A stretch of DNA of 64,000 nucleotides from Agroathelia rolfsii (taxonomy: Eukaryota; Basidiomycota; Agaricomycetes; Amylocorticiales; Amylocorticiaceae). The notes under the pieces are model-generated. The model searched no databases. It was not told where the DNA came from and saw nothing but the letters and a program-made list of their open reading frames with translations. Shown piece after piece: positions 36,222 through 48,862 of the stretch. Within the stretch, counting starts at the first letter, position 1, and each line of letters starts with the position of its first letter. Location of the stretch: NCBI GenBank assembly GCA_018343915.1, contig JABRWF010000004.1, forward strand, positions 1,302,001 through 1,366,000, given 5' to 3'. A program made the position numbers and the translations under genes.

Positions 36222-39079
36222 TCATAATGAATATCTGTATCCGCTCCATTCATCTCCTTTCTCCCTTTTTGCGTCCGTGATGCTATCAAAGACACCGTTG
36301 CGATTAAAGACCTCGCGTTCTCCCTCACTACTGATTCCAATAATGAATTCGGTGCGTTCGCCGCGATCACGACGGGTATTTTCTCGAGAGAGTAGCGTAT
36401 GGTAGACGATCGTGGAAATTATGCCCACTCCAATATATAGGAGCACAATCCCGTGACCTAGGTGATACCAAGGTTTGTCCTGACCGCGATACTAAGGGGA
36501 ACATAAATTCGAGAGTCGTTGCATTGAGGGATACACAAATGGAGAAAGTCGTACGATATTAGAGCTAACCAGGCCATTGAGGCCGCCACTATAAGGAAGG
36601 TTTTATGCCGTCAAGTCATGCATACATCCAACTAGGAAACGAGCTTACAATCCGATGGCCATAGCTATTGCTACGGCACGCTTGTAAGAGCCTAATGATA
36701 TAATGAGCTAGGCGATTACGAGGCAGACGGATTGCAACCACCTTCGACGTTGCTAGATATCCATGCACTAGACAAACTAATAAGAAAAAAAATTCTCTAA
36801 GATGTTAGATTCATACATTGTGTTCGCTGGTGAATGTATTTGATGAGATATCCAAAAACCGTAAAATAGTGAACATGGGGCTTACGCATGACACCATATA
36901 CTCCTCTATAAAATGCAAGAAAAACGTTCAGTAATTGAACGCGCCTTTGAAGGGGAATGACTTACGCAGCCGCAAGATAAACAGCAACATATGATAAAGT
37001 AGCATTCTTGGAAACGATCAGAATGATAAATCCGGCAGCGCCTATACATCGATGTTCAACTACAAGCAGGCAAAAAAGCACATGAGGGACAAACCAGTCG
37101 AGAATGCAATTCTTGATATAGGATTAGTATTGAGGTACATTTTCTTGTCAATACGATGGAAGGCTTACAAATTAAGAACTGCGCGATGACCACGCTTATC
37201 ACCGTACGTGGCGATAGCGACGGTAAAAATGGACGCCGCCACAAAGACGGGAACCGTTAGCAAGTTAGCATTGGTCACATCAAAACCTTGGACAGCGGTG
37301 CGTGTTATTATTTAATCGGACACTAACAAAAACAAAGACGCACCCAGCTATCAAAGCTTGGTCAGAACAGACACTGAAATGAATTACTAAAATAGCCTAC
37401 CTCATTAAGAATCGTTGGAAGGAATAACGAGAACGCATAGGCTGGCATATTCGCGGCTTGATCCACGTTCCATGTATAAATATACCATTTTTAGATTCAT
37501 GACAAGTCAACACACGTACCGGCGTAGATCATTGCTAGAAGCGAATATATCGTCACTCACATGGCTCCGCATTGCGAGAACCAGGATTACTTACTAGAAA
37601 CGCATATCTTCCGGTCTGTCAGCGCACTTTTCACGTGCTTCCATTTAAACTTCTCTCCGATTACGCTCGCTCTCTGATCAGCTTGTAAGCGATGAAATAC
37701 GGCAGCACGCTCCTCCTCTGTCAAGAACTTAGCCGTAGCTGGGAAGTCTTGGATCATATAGAATGAAGCGAGAGCAATGACAATGGTAGCCAAGCCTTCG
37801 ATGATGAATATCCACGCCCAAGCCGGCTTTCCGCCAACACCGTCCATTTTTGCAATGGCAATCTAAGGATTTTTTTAATCATGTAAGTAAATCTCAACTA
37901 GCAGAACTAGAGAGAGTTACCGAGAGCAAGCCACCAAAAGCACCACTAACAGTGACAGCGCCAAAGAATAAGCTCACTCTATCATTAACCAATGTCAATT
38001 TAAGTATAATGGACGATAGCGATACAGAGATGAGCCAAAAGCATACTTACCTTGTACCTAGTTCGGAACGTTTGTACCAACTGGAATCAAGAGGCCAATT
38101 AAGTATGTATATCGATTAGATATATATTTGAGTTACCAGGATAGATAGTACTGATCCACAAACGGTCAGTGATATGGTCAAGAGTAAGAAAAACACGAGT
38201 CGACACACGTTTACTCCAGGGAACAATCCTGCTTCAGCCCTGTGTCCTACGTAAGACATAAAACCTTTGCAAGAATGGAAAGGATTTTCATACATGCCCA
38301 AGAGCCATCTGATAGCTATAAGGGTCATCAAATGAGTTTACACGTTCTATAGACGTAGAAATCTGCTTTACGAACCTAATAGACCACTGTGGTTGTGAAT
38401 TAAACCTTGTGATACCTGAGATTCAGTGGTTTAAATATCGGGTTACAAATTATTCTAAGGTTGAATCGGCTGATCAATACCATAATGATTCCCCATAGCA
38501 CCATAATGAACGATAACCAGATTGAAGGTTTGAAACGTTTCAAAACGAGGTTCGATGGCACCTTGTATTTATTCAATGAATGAAAAGTTGAAACATCCGT
38601 GATAATATCAAACCTCAAAGATTGAGTACGAAAGGAAAAATAACCTGTTTATTCATCAGCATTGATGATGATTTGGAAGGCCTATGATGTAGTACGCACA
38701 TAAGAGCGGCATTATATTGGCTATCGGTTATGTGTAAATCTTTTTCGAGACTATATAGCTGCGGGAATAGAGGTATTTCGACATCAATGCATGCGCACGC
38801 GCATAAAACATGGTAAAGGTACCCGCGCGTTGCCGATGTTGGTCCGATCCAGGGAATTAAGCACTATACAGGTTCATTTGTGTGGGCGATCATAGAATGG
38901 TCTGTCGACTTACGATAAAGTAATGTTAGCCATGGAACCAAGTACAAGTCAATCTTGCGCATTAGCAGTTTCTCGTCGATTAGGTGTACATGATCACCAG
39001 AAGATTCACTCTGTGAGGAGCTAATATCAATCTTGGCCTCCTCATCAAAGGGGCGCTGTTCAATCGTGACGCTGGTCAT
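36222..39079 (-). CDS. MFS transporter, Dal5/allantoate permease family, copy A
   Basis: The product starts MTSVTIEQRPFDEEAKIDIS. It then has LMRKIDLYLVPWLTLLYLLN, LDRTNIGNAR (the family motif after helix 1), LEKDLHITDSQYNAALMC, YSIFEVPSNLVLKRFKPS, AEAGLFPGVN, WYKRSELGTR, GGKPAWAWIFIIEGLAT, ATYGDKRGHRAV and a cytoplasmic tail ending YRYSL. These motifs and twelve hydrophobic segments split over more than a dozen short exons fit proton symporters for small organic anions (allantoate, nicotinate, ureidosuccinate and similar). The substrate cannot be told. I saw no premature stop in the exons traced, but not every junction was fixed. Another in-frame ATG lies upstream at 39166. A 557-bp internal tract is nearly identical to copy B, introns included. 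Confidence 0.82.
37602..38158. repeat. Near-identical tract shared with copy B (permease A side)
   Basis: Aligned by eye with 41393-41949 (offset 3791), this 557-bp tract shows three substitutions that I could see. It covers one long exon, parts of others and at least two complete introns. Immediately outside, the copies differ at roughly one base in four or five, for example at 38160-38220. Confidence 0.85.
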
Positions 39080-39305
39080 GAAAGTGAGGGCAAGAAAATG
39101 AGTAAAGAACCGGGGGAAGGGGACACAAGATGGATTTGGCAAATCTGCCCTCGCGCCTCTTCTCATATACTGGCCTCAGGTACGCATAACTCGGGGGTCA
39201 TCTAGCCCGAGAAGAAGCCTCGGGCAGTTAAATACATCATGAATTGTACGCATAAGGATATTATCTTGTACAAGAAACATTCATGCGAAAGTAGCCAAGG
39301 AGGTG

Positions 39306-39505
39306 TACTGCCGCGGTTTTGCCAAGATATGTGAGCATTGGACGCTATATAGAGCATCGGATCTTATGACAATATGTCCCGATGGTATCTTCAACTGAAT
39401 TATGAGTACATCGCTTACTTTAGCCATTGAATACTAAATGGTAACCCAATTGCAAGACAAGGTGGTACCAGTATACTTTGCCGAAATTATTTACTACATG
39501 CGGCG
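39306..39505. repeat. Duplicated non-coding segment, copy 2
   Basis: It is the partner of 33544-33735, in the same orientation. In this copy, an extra GGACGCTATATA interrupts the shared GAGCATTG/GAGCATCGG stretch. The distance from the segment to the permease stop codon is about 0.5 kb here but 2.5 kb for copy 1. So either 2 kb was inserted there or lost here. Confidence 0.75.
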
Positions 39506-39833
39506 TGTTTAATCTTCTTTGTACGGGATTGATGAAGCAGAACTCGGGCTCACCTTGGAATCTAGTAAAGTAGTGTTTAGGATCACCATAGATTCCAATC
39601 GCTGAGCCGCCGCCGCCAATCAAGAAAGCATTGGTGTTAATATATCCAGATGCCTGGTATGCCAATGGGCCTTTCAAGTTCAACACCGCGTCCCAGCCTG
39701 AGATACGTCCAAAATCGACGTATACGAGCCTATTAAATATAACATTCTTCAAATTTTCACCGGGGCAGCGTACGTTCCTCGCTCGTATCACATTTGTCGG
39801 CAATGAGGAAATAGCGCGTATTAATAGGAGCAC
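39420..39833 (-). pseudogene. Orphan coding fragment, unidentified
   Basis: An open frame of 137 codons carries protein-like sequence: VIFNRLVYVDFGRISGWDAV, LNLKGPLAYQASGYINTNAF, LIGGGGSAIGIYGDPKHYFT, RFQGEPEFCFINP. Composition and the Gly-rich turn look like a folded enzyme domain, but I do not recognise the family. Its last 30 codons run into the duplicated non-coding segment, whose other copy has no such frame. So this is probably the broken end of a gene truncated at the duplication boundary. A short novel gene is the alternative. Confidence 0.4.
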
Positions 39834-39990
39834 TAAGACGGATCCTGGTTAAACGCTATATTGTGTGAATCTTCGTTTGAAGAGAAACGATAAGTAGGCT
39901 AATTCTGTGTTTCTTGCTGTGCCATTACTTGTTTCGGAATCGAATAGAGTACAATTTTTTCACTGTTACAGGCCTTTTGAATGGAAGTTT

Positions 39991-42872
39991 TTACAATGAA
40001 TATCTGTATCCGCTCCATTCATCTCCTTTCTCTCTTTTTGCATCCGTGACGTTATCAAAGACACCATTGCGACTCAAAACCTCACGGTCTTCCTCACTAC
40101 TGATGCCGATGATGAATTCAGTGCGTTCTCCGCGATCACGACGGGTATTTTCTCGAGAGAGTAGCGTATGGTAGACGATCGTGGAAATTATGCCTACTCC
40201 AATATACAGGAGCACAATCCCGTGGCCCAGACGATATCGGGGTTTGTCCTGGCCACGATACTAAGGGCAAGGAAGGGTGAATACGAGAACTGCTATGTTG
40301 AGGAGCATACAAACAAAGGATGACGTACGATATTAGAGCTGACCATGCCATTGAGGCCGCCGCTGTAAGGGAGGTTTTACGTCACCGGATTGCGCATACA
40401 TCCACGTTAGAAATGAGCTTACAATCCAATGGCCATGGCTAGTGCTACGGCACGCTTGTAGGAACCTAATGATATGATGAACTGGATAATTCTGGGATAA
40501 ACGGGGCTTAGTTACCATCGACATTGCTAGATATCCATGCGCTGGACAAATCGGTCAGTTAGGATTTTCCGTAAGGATATATCAGGCGGATGCATACATG
40601 GTGTTCGCTAGTAAATGTATTCGGTGAGATATCGAAAAACTACTGGCATAGGATAGCGAACATGAGACTTACGCATGACAGCATATACTCCTCTACAAAA
40701 TGCAAAGAAAACTTTTAGTAATCAAACGTGTCTTAGATAGGGTCGGTCTTACCCAGCTGCAAGATAAACAGCGACATATGACAAAGTAGCATTTTTGGAA
40801 AAAATCAAGATAATGAATCCAGCAGCACCTGGACATCAACGCTTAACTCCAAATCGGTAAATAAAAAGTGTATGGAAAACAAACCAATCGAGAATGATAT
40901 TCTTCATATTAGGTCAGTGCTGTGAGTATACTCTCTGATCAATATGGTGAAGGACTTACAAGTTGAGAACCGCGCGGTGACCGCGCTTATCACCGTATGT
41001 AGCGATAGTGACAAGAAAGATGCACGCCACCACAAAGACAGGAACAGTCAGCAAGTTGGCATTGGTCACATCAAAACCTTGGACAGTGGTCCATATTATT
41101 ACTTAATCGCATGCTAATATAAATAAAGACGCACCCAGCTATCAAAGCTTGGTCAGAAACAAACTACAATATGAATCACTGAACCAGCCTACCTCATTGA
41201 GAATCGTTGGAAGGAATAACGAGAACGCATAGGCTGGCATGTTAGCGGCTTGATCCATGTTCCACGAATAAGCATACTATTTTTTAATTGATGATAACTC
41301 AACAAGCATACCTGCATAGATTATTGCTACGATGAATATATCATTACAAACATGACTCCGAATTTCAAGAATCAAGGTTACTTACTAGAAATGCATATCT
41401 TCCGGTCTGTCAGCGCACTTTTCACGTGCTTCCATTTAAACTTCTCTCCGATTACGCTCGCTCTCTGATCAGCTTGTAAGCGATGAAATACGGCAGCACG
41501 CTCCTCCTCTGTCAAGAACTTAGCCGTAGCTGGGAAGTCTTGGATCATATAGAATGAAGCAAGAGCAATGACAATGGTAGCCAAGCCTTCGATGATGAAT
41601 ATCCACGCCCAAGCCGGCTTTCCGCCAACACCGTCCATTTTTGCAATGGCAATCTAAGGATTTTTTTAATCATGTAAGTAAATCTCAACTAGCAGAACTA
41701 GAGAGAGTTACCGAGAGCAAGCCACCAAAAGCACCACTAACAGTGACAGCGCCAAAGAATAAGCTCACTCTATCATTAACCAATGTCAATTTAAGTATAA
41801 TGGACGATAGCGATACAGAGATGAGCCAAAAGCATACTTACCTTGTACCTAGTTCGGAACGTTTGTACCAACTGGAATCAAGAGGCCAATTAAGTATGTA
41901 TATTGATTAGATGTATATTTGAGTTACCAGGATAGATAGTACTGATCCATAGACGATCAATAACATGATTAAGAGTAGGGAAAACATGAATCGGCGTACG
42001 TTCACTCCAGGGAACAACCCTGCTTCAGCCCTAGGTCCTTTGTAAAACATGGAATCTTCACGAGAATGCAAAAAATTGACATACATGCCCAAGAGCCACC
42101 TGACAGCTATAAAAAAGATCATTATATGAGTTCACACACTTCAGTAGACACCCGCCGTACGAACCTAACAAACTGCTGCGGTTGTGAATCAAGCCTTGCG
42201 ATACCTAAGATTTAATTGTTTAGACATTCTCTTGCAAGACATCGTACTAGTAAAGTCCATCAGCACCATAACAATTCCCCATAGCACCATGATGAATGAT
42301 AACCAGATTGAAGGTTTGAAACGTTTCAAAACGAGGTTCGATGGTACCTTGTATCATAAATTAAATAAGAAGTCAACACATCTTTAATGGCATCGAACCT
42401 CGAAGATTGAGTATGAAAGAAAAAACAACCTGTTAACGGTATTTGATATCAGCAACGACTTGCGAACTACATGATACAGCACACACATGAGAGCGATGTT
42501 GTATTGGCTATCGGTTATGTGTAAATCTTTTTCAAGGCCGTATAACTGCAGAAATAGAGAAATTTCAATATTAATGCGCGTGCATGCTCGTAAAGCATGA
42601 TGCAAATACCCGTGCGTTGCCGATGTTGGTCCGGTCCAGGAAATTAAGTACTACCTCACATGTTCATTTGCAGACGTAATTACAAAATAGTCCGTTCACT
42701 CACGATAAAGCAGAGTCAGCCATGGCACCAGGTATAAGTCAATTTTGCGCATCAGCCGTTTTTCATCGATGACGCGCACATGATCACCAGAAGAGTCGCT
42801 CTGCGAAGAGGAGCTGATGTCGATCTTGGCCTCCTCGTCAAAAGGAGGTTGCTCAATTATGACGCCGGACAT
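39991..42872 (-). CDS. MFS transporter, Dal5/allantoate permease family, copy B
   Basis: The start MSGVIIEQPPFDEEAKIDIS, the helix-1 motif LNFLDRTNIGNAR, the central GGKPAWAWIFIIEGLAT block and the tail ending YRYSL match copy A exon for exon. The overall difference is about 15-25 percent outside the shared tract. LNFLDRTN keeps the family-typical Phe where copy A has Ser. The same exon/intron layout and orientation show a head-to-tail tandem duplication, with the two genes about 0.9 kb apart. Function is as for copy A: a plasma-membrane permease for an unidentified small anion. No disabling change was found in the exons traced. Confidence 0.82.
41393..41949. repeat. Near-identical tract shared with copy A (permease B side)
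   Basis: This is the partner of 37602-38158. The three differences seen are in GAATGAAGC(G/A), AT(C/T)GATTAG and AGAT(A/G)TATATTTG. The two latter fall near one end, as expected at the fading edge of a conversion tract. Confidence 0.85.
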
Positions 42873-43433
42873 GAAAGCGTGGGCAAGAGAATGAACGAAG
42901 AATGAGGGGAAAAGGGCGCAAGATGATATAGGCAAGACTGCCTCCGCGCTTCTCCTCATATACTGACCTCAGATACGCACAACTCGGGGGTCGTCTGGCC
43001 CGAAAAGAAGTCTCCAGGGACGTCATGAATTACACACGCATGAAAAGCTTACCCTGTGCAAGGGGATTGACGCCACCATATGGGCATCAGGCCAACGGTG
43101 ACTATGATATGAGGTGCCTAATGTGTAGCCCAACTCCAAGAATACCATTCTGGAGCCGCCGTGCTCATGCACCCATGATATAGGGCTTTGATCCTCACGA
43201 AGTAATCGATCATAGCTTTAGATAGAAAAGACTTTTAAGGAAACTCCTATTATTGATCAGCTGGCCCAACAAAAGCATCCGAGAGAAATCCATCCATTGA
43301 TTAGGTACGATAGGCAAATCATGAACTAGGCGGTCACTGAATCTATACGAAATCGCCTTCGTCAGTGATATGAGACCAAGTCCAAATCATCAACGTGGGT
43401 GGAGAATGAAAAAGCTACACACACAAGAGCGTA
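42873..43433. other. Spacer: permease B promoter and VPS9 3' flank
   Basis: No gene is recognised. The left part is the upstream region of permease B. It resembles that of copy A (for example AACTCGGGGGTC in both), so the duplication extends into the promoter. Confidence 0.5.
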
Positions 43434-46400
43434 TTACGATCCACTGCTCATCTCGAGCAAAGCCTCGATACTCTTCCCCAAATCCCCCTCGTTGGCCTCC
43501 AGTACCCAATCCATGACTTCTGGATCCGTATTTGGGAAGATCTGTTTTAAGGTATTCTTGGCAGCGTTCGCAACACTGCTATGGGCCCGATCGATCTCGG
43601 CCTGCATGCTTGCGAAGTCCAAGTTCGGGGTCGCCGTCCTGGAGACGCCCGCGCCCGTCCCCGGAGCTGCACCGAGCAGATGCGAAGAAGGAGAAGGCGA
43701 TAACAAGGATGGCATACCAAAAGGCGATGGCGAGCGCACAGGTGTCTCAGGATATGCTAGGGACTGCACACGGGCAGGTGCAAGCGCGCGAGAGGGGCCC
43801 ATGGATAGTGGATTGTTGGTCGCAGGAGGTGGTGGCAATAGTCCCTGGCGCGAAGACGCCGCTTCTTGCCAAGCGGGCATGCCAGCTGCAGATGCTCCTG
43901 AAGGAGATGCACTGATAGAACCTGGCGTCGGACTTCGTCGGACGCGTGGCTTGTATGGCATAGGAGGGGGTGGCGGCGGCGGCGCTCCACCACCACCACC
44001 ACCACCACCAATGGGTGTCTGTGCCTCGCTTAGGTAGGACGGTCGTCTGGTATGGTCGGGATGCGTCCAGTATTGGGTGGGTGGGCCACCACCGTCTCTT
44101 TGCTGCTGCTGCTCTCGTCTCTTCTCCCTTCCAAGCTCGAATGGAGCAAATGGGCCAGGAAGGTAAGTAGTTGGTTTTCCATCCCCATCCCTATCTCTAT
44201 CTCCAAGACCCCCGTCCGCCACGTCGGCGACGCCATCGAGTACCTCGCTAAAGATACGTCCAATTGCATTAAGCGGCTTTGAGATAGTATCGCCCGTCTT
44301 TTGGAGAAATCTGCGTGCATTCTCCGACGGGCCTGTCGGAGTGGATATTGACAACGGTCGAGCAGATTCCTCTCCACTATGCGATGATCCGGGAGATAGG
44401 ACAGGCAATGAATATGTGCTGCGCCTGGGCGTGGATGGCGCGGAACTTGAAGGAGTCAATACACTCGGGGAGGCGGACCCCGGTGCCGGTAATGACTGAA
44501 TAGCAGCTTCAACATTCCTGAACTGGTGATCAGCCTGGAGTGTGATCGATGAGAGTAGATGCATAGCCTCACTTCTCGAACTCTTCTTGAGTGATGTTTG
44601 ATAATGAAGAAGAATCCATTGTTTCGATAAAAGACACCGCTCCCATCTAGGAAATATGTCCGTTTAGTGTCGCCATATTGCAAAAAGGATAAGGGCGTGA
44701 ATGAATTACCAGACTGGATAGATAATATCCAGCCTCACTTTGCAATTTCTCGGGATTTCGGAATCGATTGATAAATCTGATGAAAGACTCGTGAAAATTT
44801 GAACACAGCCAATGCCAAGCATACATCATACTCGACATTAGATAACAAGTGTGGAGGGTTGGCTTTGAGTACAACGAAGATCAGGATGGGTACAAACGAA
44901 TCAGCACCCTCATCGCTTTTCAGGTGACGGATCAAGCCTGATTTTGTGAGATAAGACATTATATGACGATTGTATCATTGAGACCAACACTGACCGAAAA
45001 TAACTTTGCAACAATTAAGGATACAAATGAGTTTATCCCGAGGTGCCTTATAATGATTTATTTTGAGTAATTCTGTGTTACAGTCAATATATACACCTGA
45101 TCAAATCTGAAAAAGCCACAAACCTTGCTGCGCAAACATCATGAATCCAGAAGAGCCCTCGCCAACAGGAATATCCAAATGTTTCTCTTCTATCCAACCA
45201 AAGAGAGCTACTCGTTGTGCCAATACACGGTCCCGCTCCAAATCGTCTGTTGTTACTGGCCGAGGCGGAACCATTTGCGCGACATGAGGTGTGAAAGTAC
45301 TGTATAAAAGAAGTAAAAATGAGAAGTAGTTCATCGAGGTGGAGATAGTTATGCCAAAGGAATGCTTAGATTGGAGGCGATCAGGCCGACATACTAGGAG
45401 AGAATTCGACTGACAAGTCATAGAGTCTGTTCATAACCAGTTTCTCCATACCCTCCATAGCATTATCAAATTCGACGTCGGACGCATCCCTCCAAACATC
45501 GCATTCGCGCATACGTGCAGAGATAAACTATCGATTAGATCCAATCTTTTAATTTCCCATTTGAGAAGCACAGATACAGCGCGAAAGAGACGCACCGTTA
45601 AAAAGTCGTTGATAATCTTAACCTGATCACCAACAGTAAAAGTACGCTTTGCAAAGTTACTCAAGAATCTGTCAATGGTGATATAAGTCATCTAATGCAA
45701 TAATAGCACGCCAGCAATGTATACTCAACGATCTTAGATATTTGGCAACGGGTTCAGCTCCCTTTGTTTTCATCTGGTCTAAAAATTGCTGGAAATCGAA
45801 CGCCTGTTCGGCGGATTTGGCATGGTTCGGAGTAGTGGCATGATCATCAGCTTCGATGCTTTCCTCAGGCTGTTGAGAAGAAGCTGGAGGATCAGCATGT
45901 CTGGGTTGCCTATTCTGCTGGCTTGCAAAACTTGAGATGGTAGTGGGGCTGGGTACAGCACGCGCAGCATCCAATGATGTTGGTCTCTGCTTGGGCAGTG
46001 AAGGTATTGCAAACGTTCGTGCTAAGGAAGCCAGCGACGAGAAAGGCGAGTTCGATGATGAAGCAGAGGGTGGGGGTGATTCGCGTCCTGGTATGCCCAC
46101 ATTCAATGCCCATGAACCGCGCTTGAACTTCTTCTCGGATGGCTCTGGTGTCGATGGTACAGGGATAGGCTCTGGTATGGGAAGGGGTGGATGTCCCCTA
46201 GTTTGACCCCACGCCTCTCGAGATTCTTTCTCCTTCTGATCTGCTAGTGGGTCAAATTCATCTAGGATTTCCGGATGGGCTTCTGCAGATGATGCAACGA
46301 GAGATGGATCGGGAGACGGAGCATGAAATGAGGGGTCCAGAGTGGAAGGATCTGGTGTGTGAAGCCCTTCTGGATGAGCTTCCGGGTCTTGCGATGAAGT

Positions 46401-46532
46401 ATCTTGCCATGGATTAGGTTGTGGTGAGGGTGCGAGGGCAGACTTGGGTGGTGCCTCAGATAACACAGAAGGGCCTGAAACAGACAGAGACTGCATGGAG
46501 TCGATGACATGTTCTGAGGAAGTGTTGTCCAT
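43434..46532 (-). CDS. VPS9-domain Rab5 exchange factor with C-terminal CUE domain
   Basis: The start is [21 protein letters not shown] Pro/Ser-rich, probably disordered N terminus of about 250 residues leads to [20 protein letters not shown] and [19 protein letters not shown]. The VPS9 core follows: [61 protein letters not shown], and [21 protein letters not shown] low-complexity linker with runs of eight Gly and seven Pro follows. The end is a CUE domain, [17 protein letters not shown] to IEALLEM, which binds ubiquitin. Vps9-type proteins activate Rab5/Vps21 on endosomes and are recruited by ubiquitinated cargo. About six exons; the last, large one spans 43434 to about 44525. The long upstream open frame to 46808 is likely leader. 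Confidence 0.85.
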
Positions 46533-48862
46533 GTTTCTCCAATACAAGGTGTTATTATGACTGCTGTGGGAGATGGTGTAAATACCGGCTGCAAAGCCTC
46601 TGCTAACGGCGGTTTTACCGATGACCAGACTAAGACGTACATTATTATAAGGAATAAATGAGAAATCGGATGTCGTTATCAAAAGGTAGTTCGTTTTCCG
46701 GCAATGCGTCAAAACCTGAGGCCAGATGCCTGAGCAATAAAGCAAGAATAAGTACAAGGACAAGAGGCACAAGTTGCCTGCGGATTTCAAGTTGCACTTG
46801 GCCGGCAATGTCCCTCAGCTGCCATCGCCTAAATCGGCACAGTAACAAGCGTCACAGTTTCATTTTTGCTACGCTTTCCGGAACAAAGCTGGAAAAAGCC
46901 CCTACTTGCAGATTTTCCATAATTTCGAGATTTTTTCTTAGCTTATGAAGTTTTTATAATAGACCTATAGGGAAAATAGCGAACTTCAGAAAGGATCAAC
47001 CCGTGAAGTTCGGTTTTAGCATCTATATGGCTCTTTCGGATTCACAGACCTTGTTGAGAATTTACAAAATCTGGTTCTACAAGCCTATAGTGTGCGTATA
47101 CCATATCCTATATTGTTTTTGTTCAGAGTGAAACGATGCAGAAATGACCGAAATACAAAAACATAGTGTGTTCAAATACTTGTTTTACACTACATCTATC
47201 ACATACTTCATTCAAGTTGGACTCATACCATTCTTTCCAAAACTCTTCTGCCGCAAACCAATATGTCTGAGTCTCTGCACACCACTTCTGAGCCATGAGG
47301 TTGATCAATCTATGCCAGGAGTTGAGTCCCACTTCGCACTAAGATTGTCTCTTTCCCGAGGGTATGAAATTATATAATCCTACCTTTCTCACAACTTGAA
47401 TAATAATTCGAACCACATTCAAGAAATTATGATAGAAAATTATAAGATAGCATCCTATGGGCGAATGTTATATTAAAATCAACCAATGATGTCTACTTCG
47501 CAATTTTTAAAATCCTACTCTCCATTGCGTCGGACTTCTACAACCCGTTAAACGTTCTGCCTCGGAGCCCGACTTGGCACGAGATGGCCTTCCTGTTGTA
47601 GCCATGCCAGGGTCTTCTATAACAATCCCCTCCATTTTATTATCCAAATTCTACTTCGCTGGTCTTTGATATTAAGGGACGCTCAATCGAAGACAGACAT
47701 CGTAGCAGTCATAGCTATAGCTCGAGAATACAACATGGTGAGAGCTACTGCGGCCTCAACACCATCCCTCAACTCAGGTCTGTCAGCATCGAAGAGCACA
47801 TTATATTCTATTGTCTTGCCCGACACAATGATCTCAAACATCAAGCTCATCTCACTCTTTCTTATCTTGTGAAATAAATCACGACCGATGATGACAGCGA
47901 TGACCATAGTACTGGCAGTCGAGTTGCATTATCTTTATCTACACCATGCAAAACTTTCTGGGGCGATTGCCAAACCCGTAGAGAGGCTACACTGAGTTGA
48001 GGACACGGATGTCTATTGGATTACTTGCAAAGAGTATCTTGCGACGAAAGGCTCCATGATGCTTGACTCTGTGAAAGTCACTATACACCATTAGTGGTTA
48101 TCCTTCATTCAAGAGTTGGGCTGTGCTCTGAAAATTGAGCCATGTGTAGAGAACGTATGATTGCGAAACCAGCAGGCTCTGATCTACAAGAGGATTAAAT
48201 CTTTTACCCAAGTATGCTTGGGACAGTGCGGAGAACGCGTCAATGAGGATGTTGCACAATCGATTCAAGATTTGAAGGATGAGGTGAGAAATACAATTGG
48301 CCAGGTAAGCTAAGTTGATGAAGACATCCTGTCACATGCGTCAATGCTCCGGTCAAAAAGGCTGCAGAGCCGATCGGTGGACTAATCATATGGATAGCTT
48401 ACTTAGATAGTGTATTTAATAAGCAGTTTTACAATGTGAAAATCAACCCCCAGTGGTTACACTCGTTGGTCAAAAACATATGCTCGAGGGAAGCCGAACC
48501 AATCAACACACCATATTTTCATGCTTGCTCCGGCAATGACTCGGATGTTCACTTTTCAATGGGGATGGTTGTGATCGCCTGATGGTCTCATGAATGACCT
48601 GTATTAGGGCCTTTTGCGCTCATTCTCGTACCATACTTTACCCTGCACCACTGCTGCTGTTCTCCTATCAGTTTAATCACGTCTCGTGCTGTTGTTGCTG
48701 GGGCTCCTGTGGCTCCAGCTCGATCTCTCAAATTTGCCTAATCTCTACTCCATGCACTATTTACTGCAGTCTCGTCAGCTTGTCTTACTCGCAAAAGGCT
48801 GTCGTCCTTGTATTCTATCATCGGAATTGTCGCACTCAAAACACGGTTTGAAGAAGCGTAAC
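46533..48862. other. 2.3-kb spacer with possible gene relics
   Basis: The left end is the VPS9 gene promoter. A minus frame at 47123-47332 contains GLNSWHRLINLMAQKWCAET. Another at 47683-47907 contains LMFEIIVSGKTIEYNVLFDA. A plus-strand frame near 48180-48300 encodes IKSFTQVCLGQCGERVNEDV. They look protein-like but are isolated and interrupted, and I do not recognise them. They may be remnants of a decayed gene or element. The last 250 bp are the leader of the pantoate ligase gene. Confidence 0.3.

Larger units (their letters stand above)
39080..39990. other. Spacer between the tandem permease genes
   Basis: It contains the promoter side of copy A, the second copy of a duplicated non-coding segment, an orphan open frame (39420-39833) and the 3' flank of copy B. 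Apart from those, nothing else is recognised. Confidence 0.5.

Noticed and set aside
37850..38119. 89-codon plus-strand frame, repeated at 41641-41910
   Set aside because: It is antisense to permease exons. Its duplication is explained by the duplicated gene.
46533..46808. In-frame upstream extension of the VPS9 protein
   Set aside because: The extension is hydrophobic and unlike family N termini. The Met at 46532 is followed by the typical acidic, Ser-rich start.
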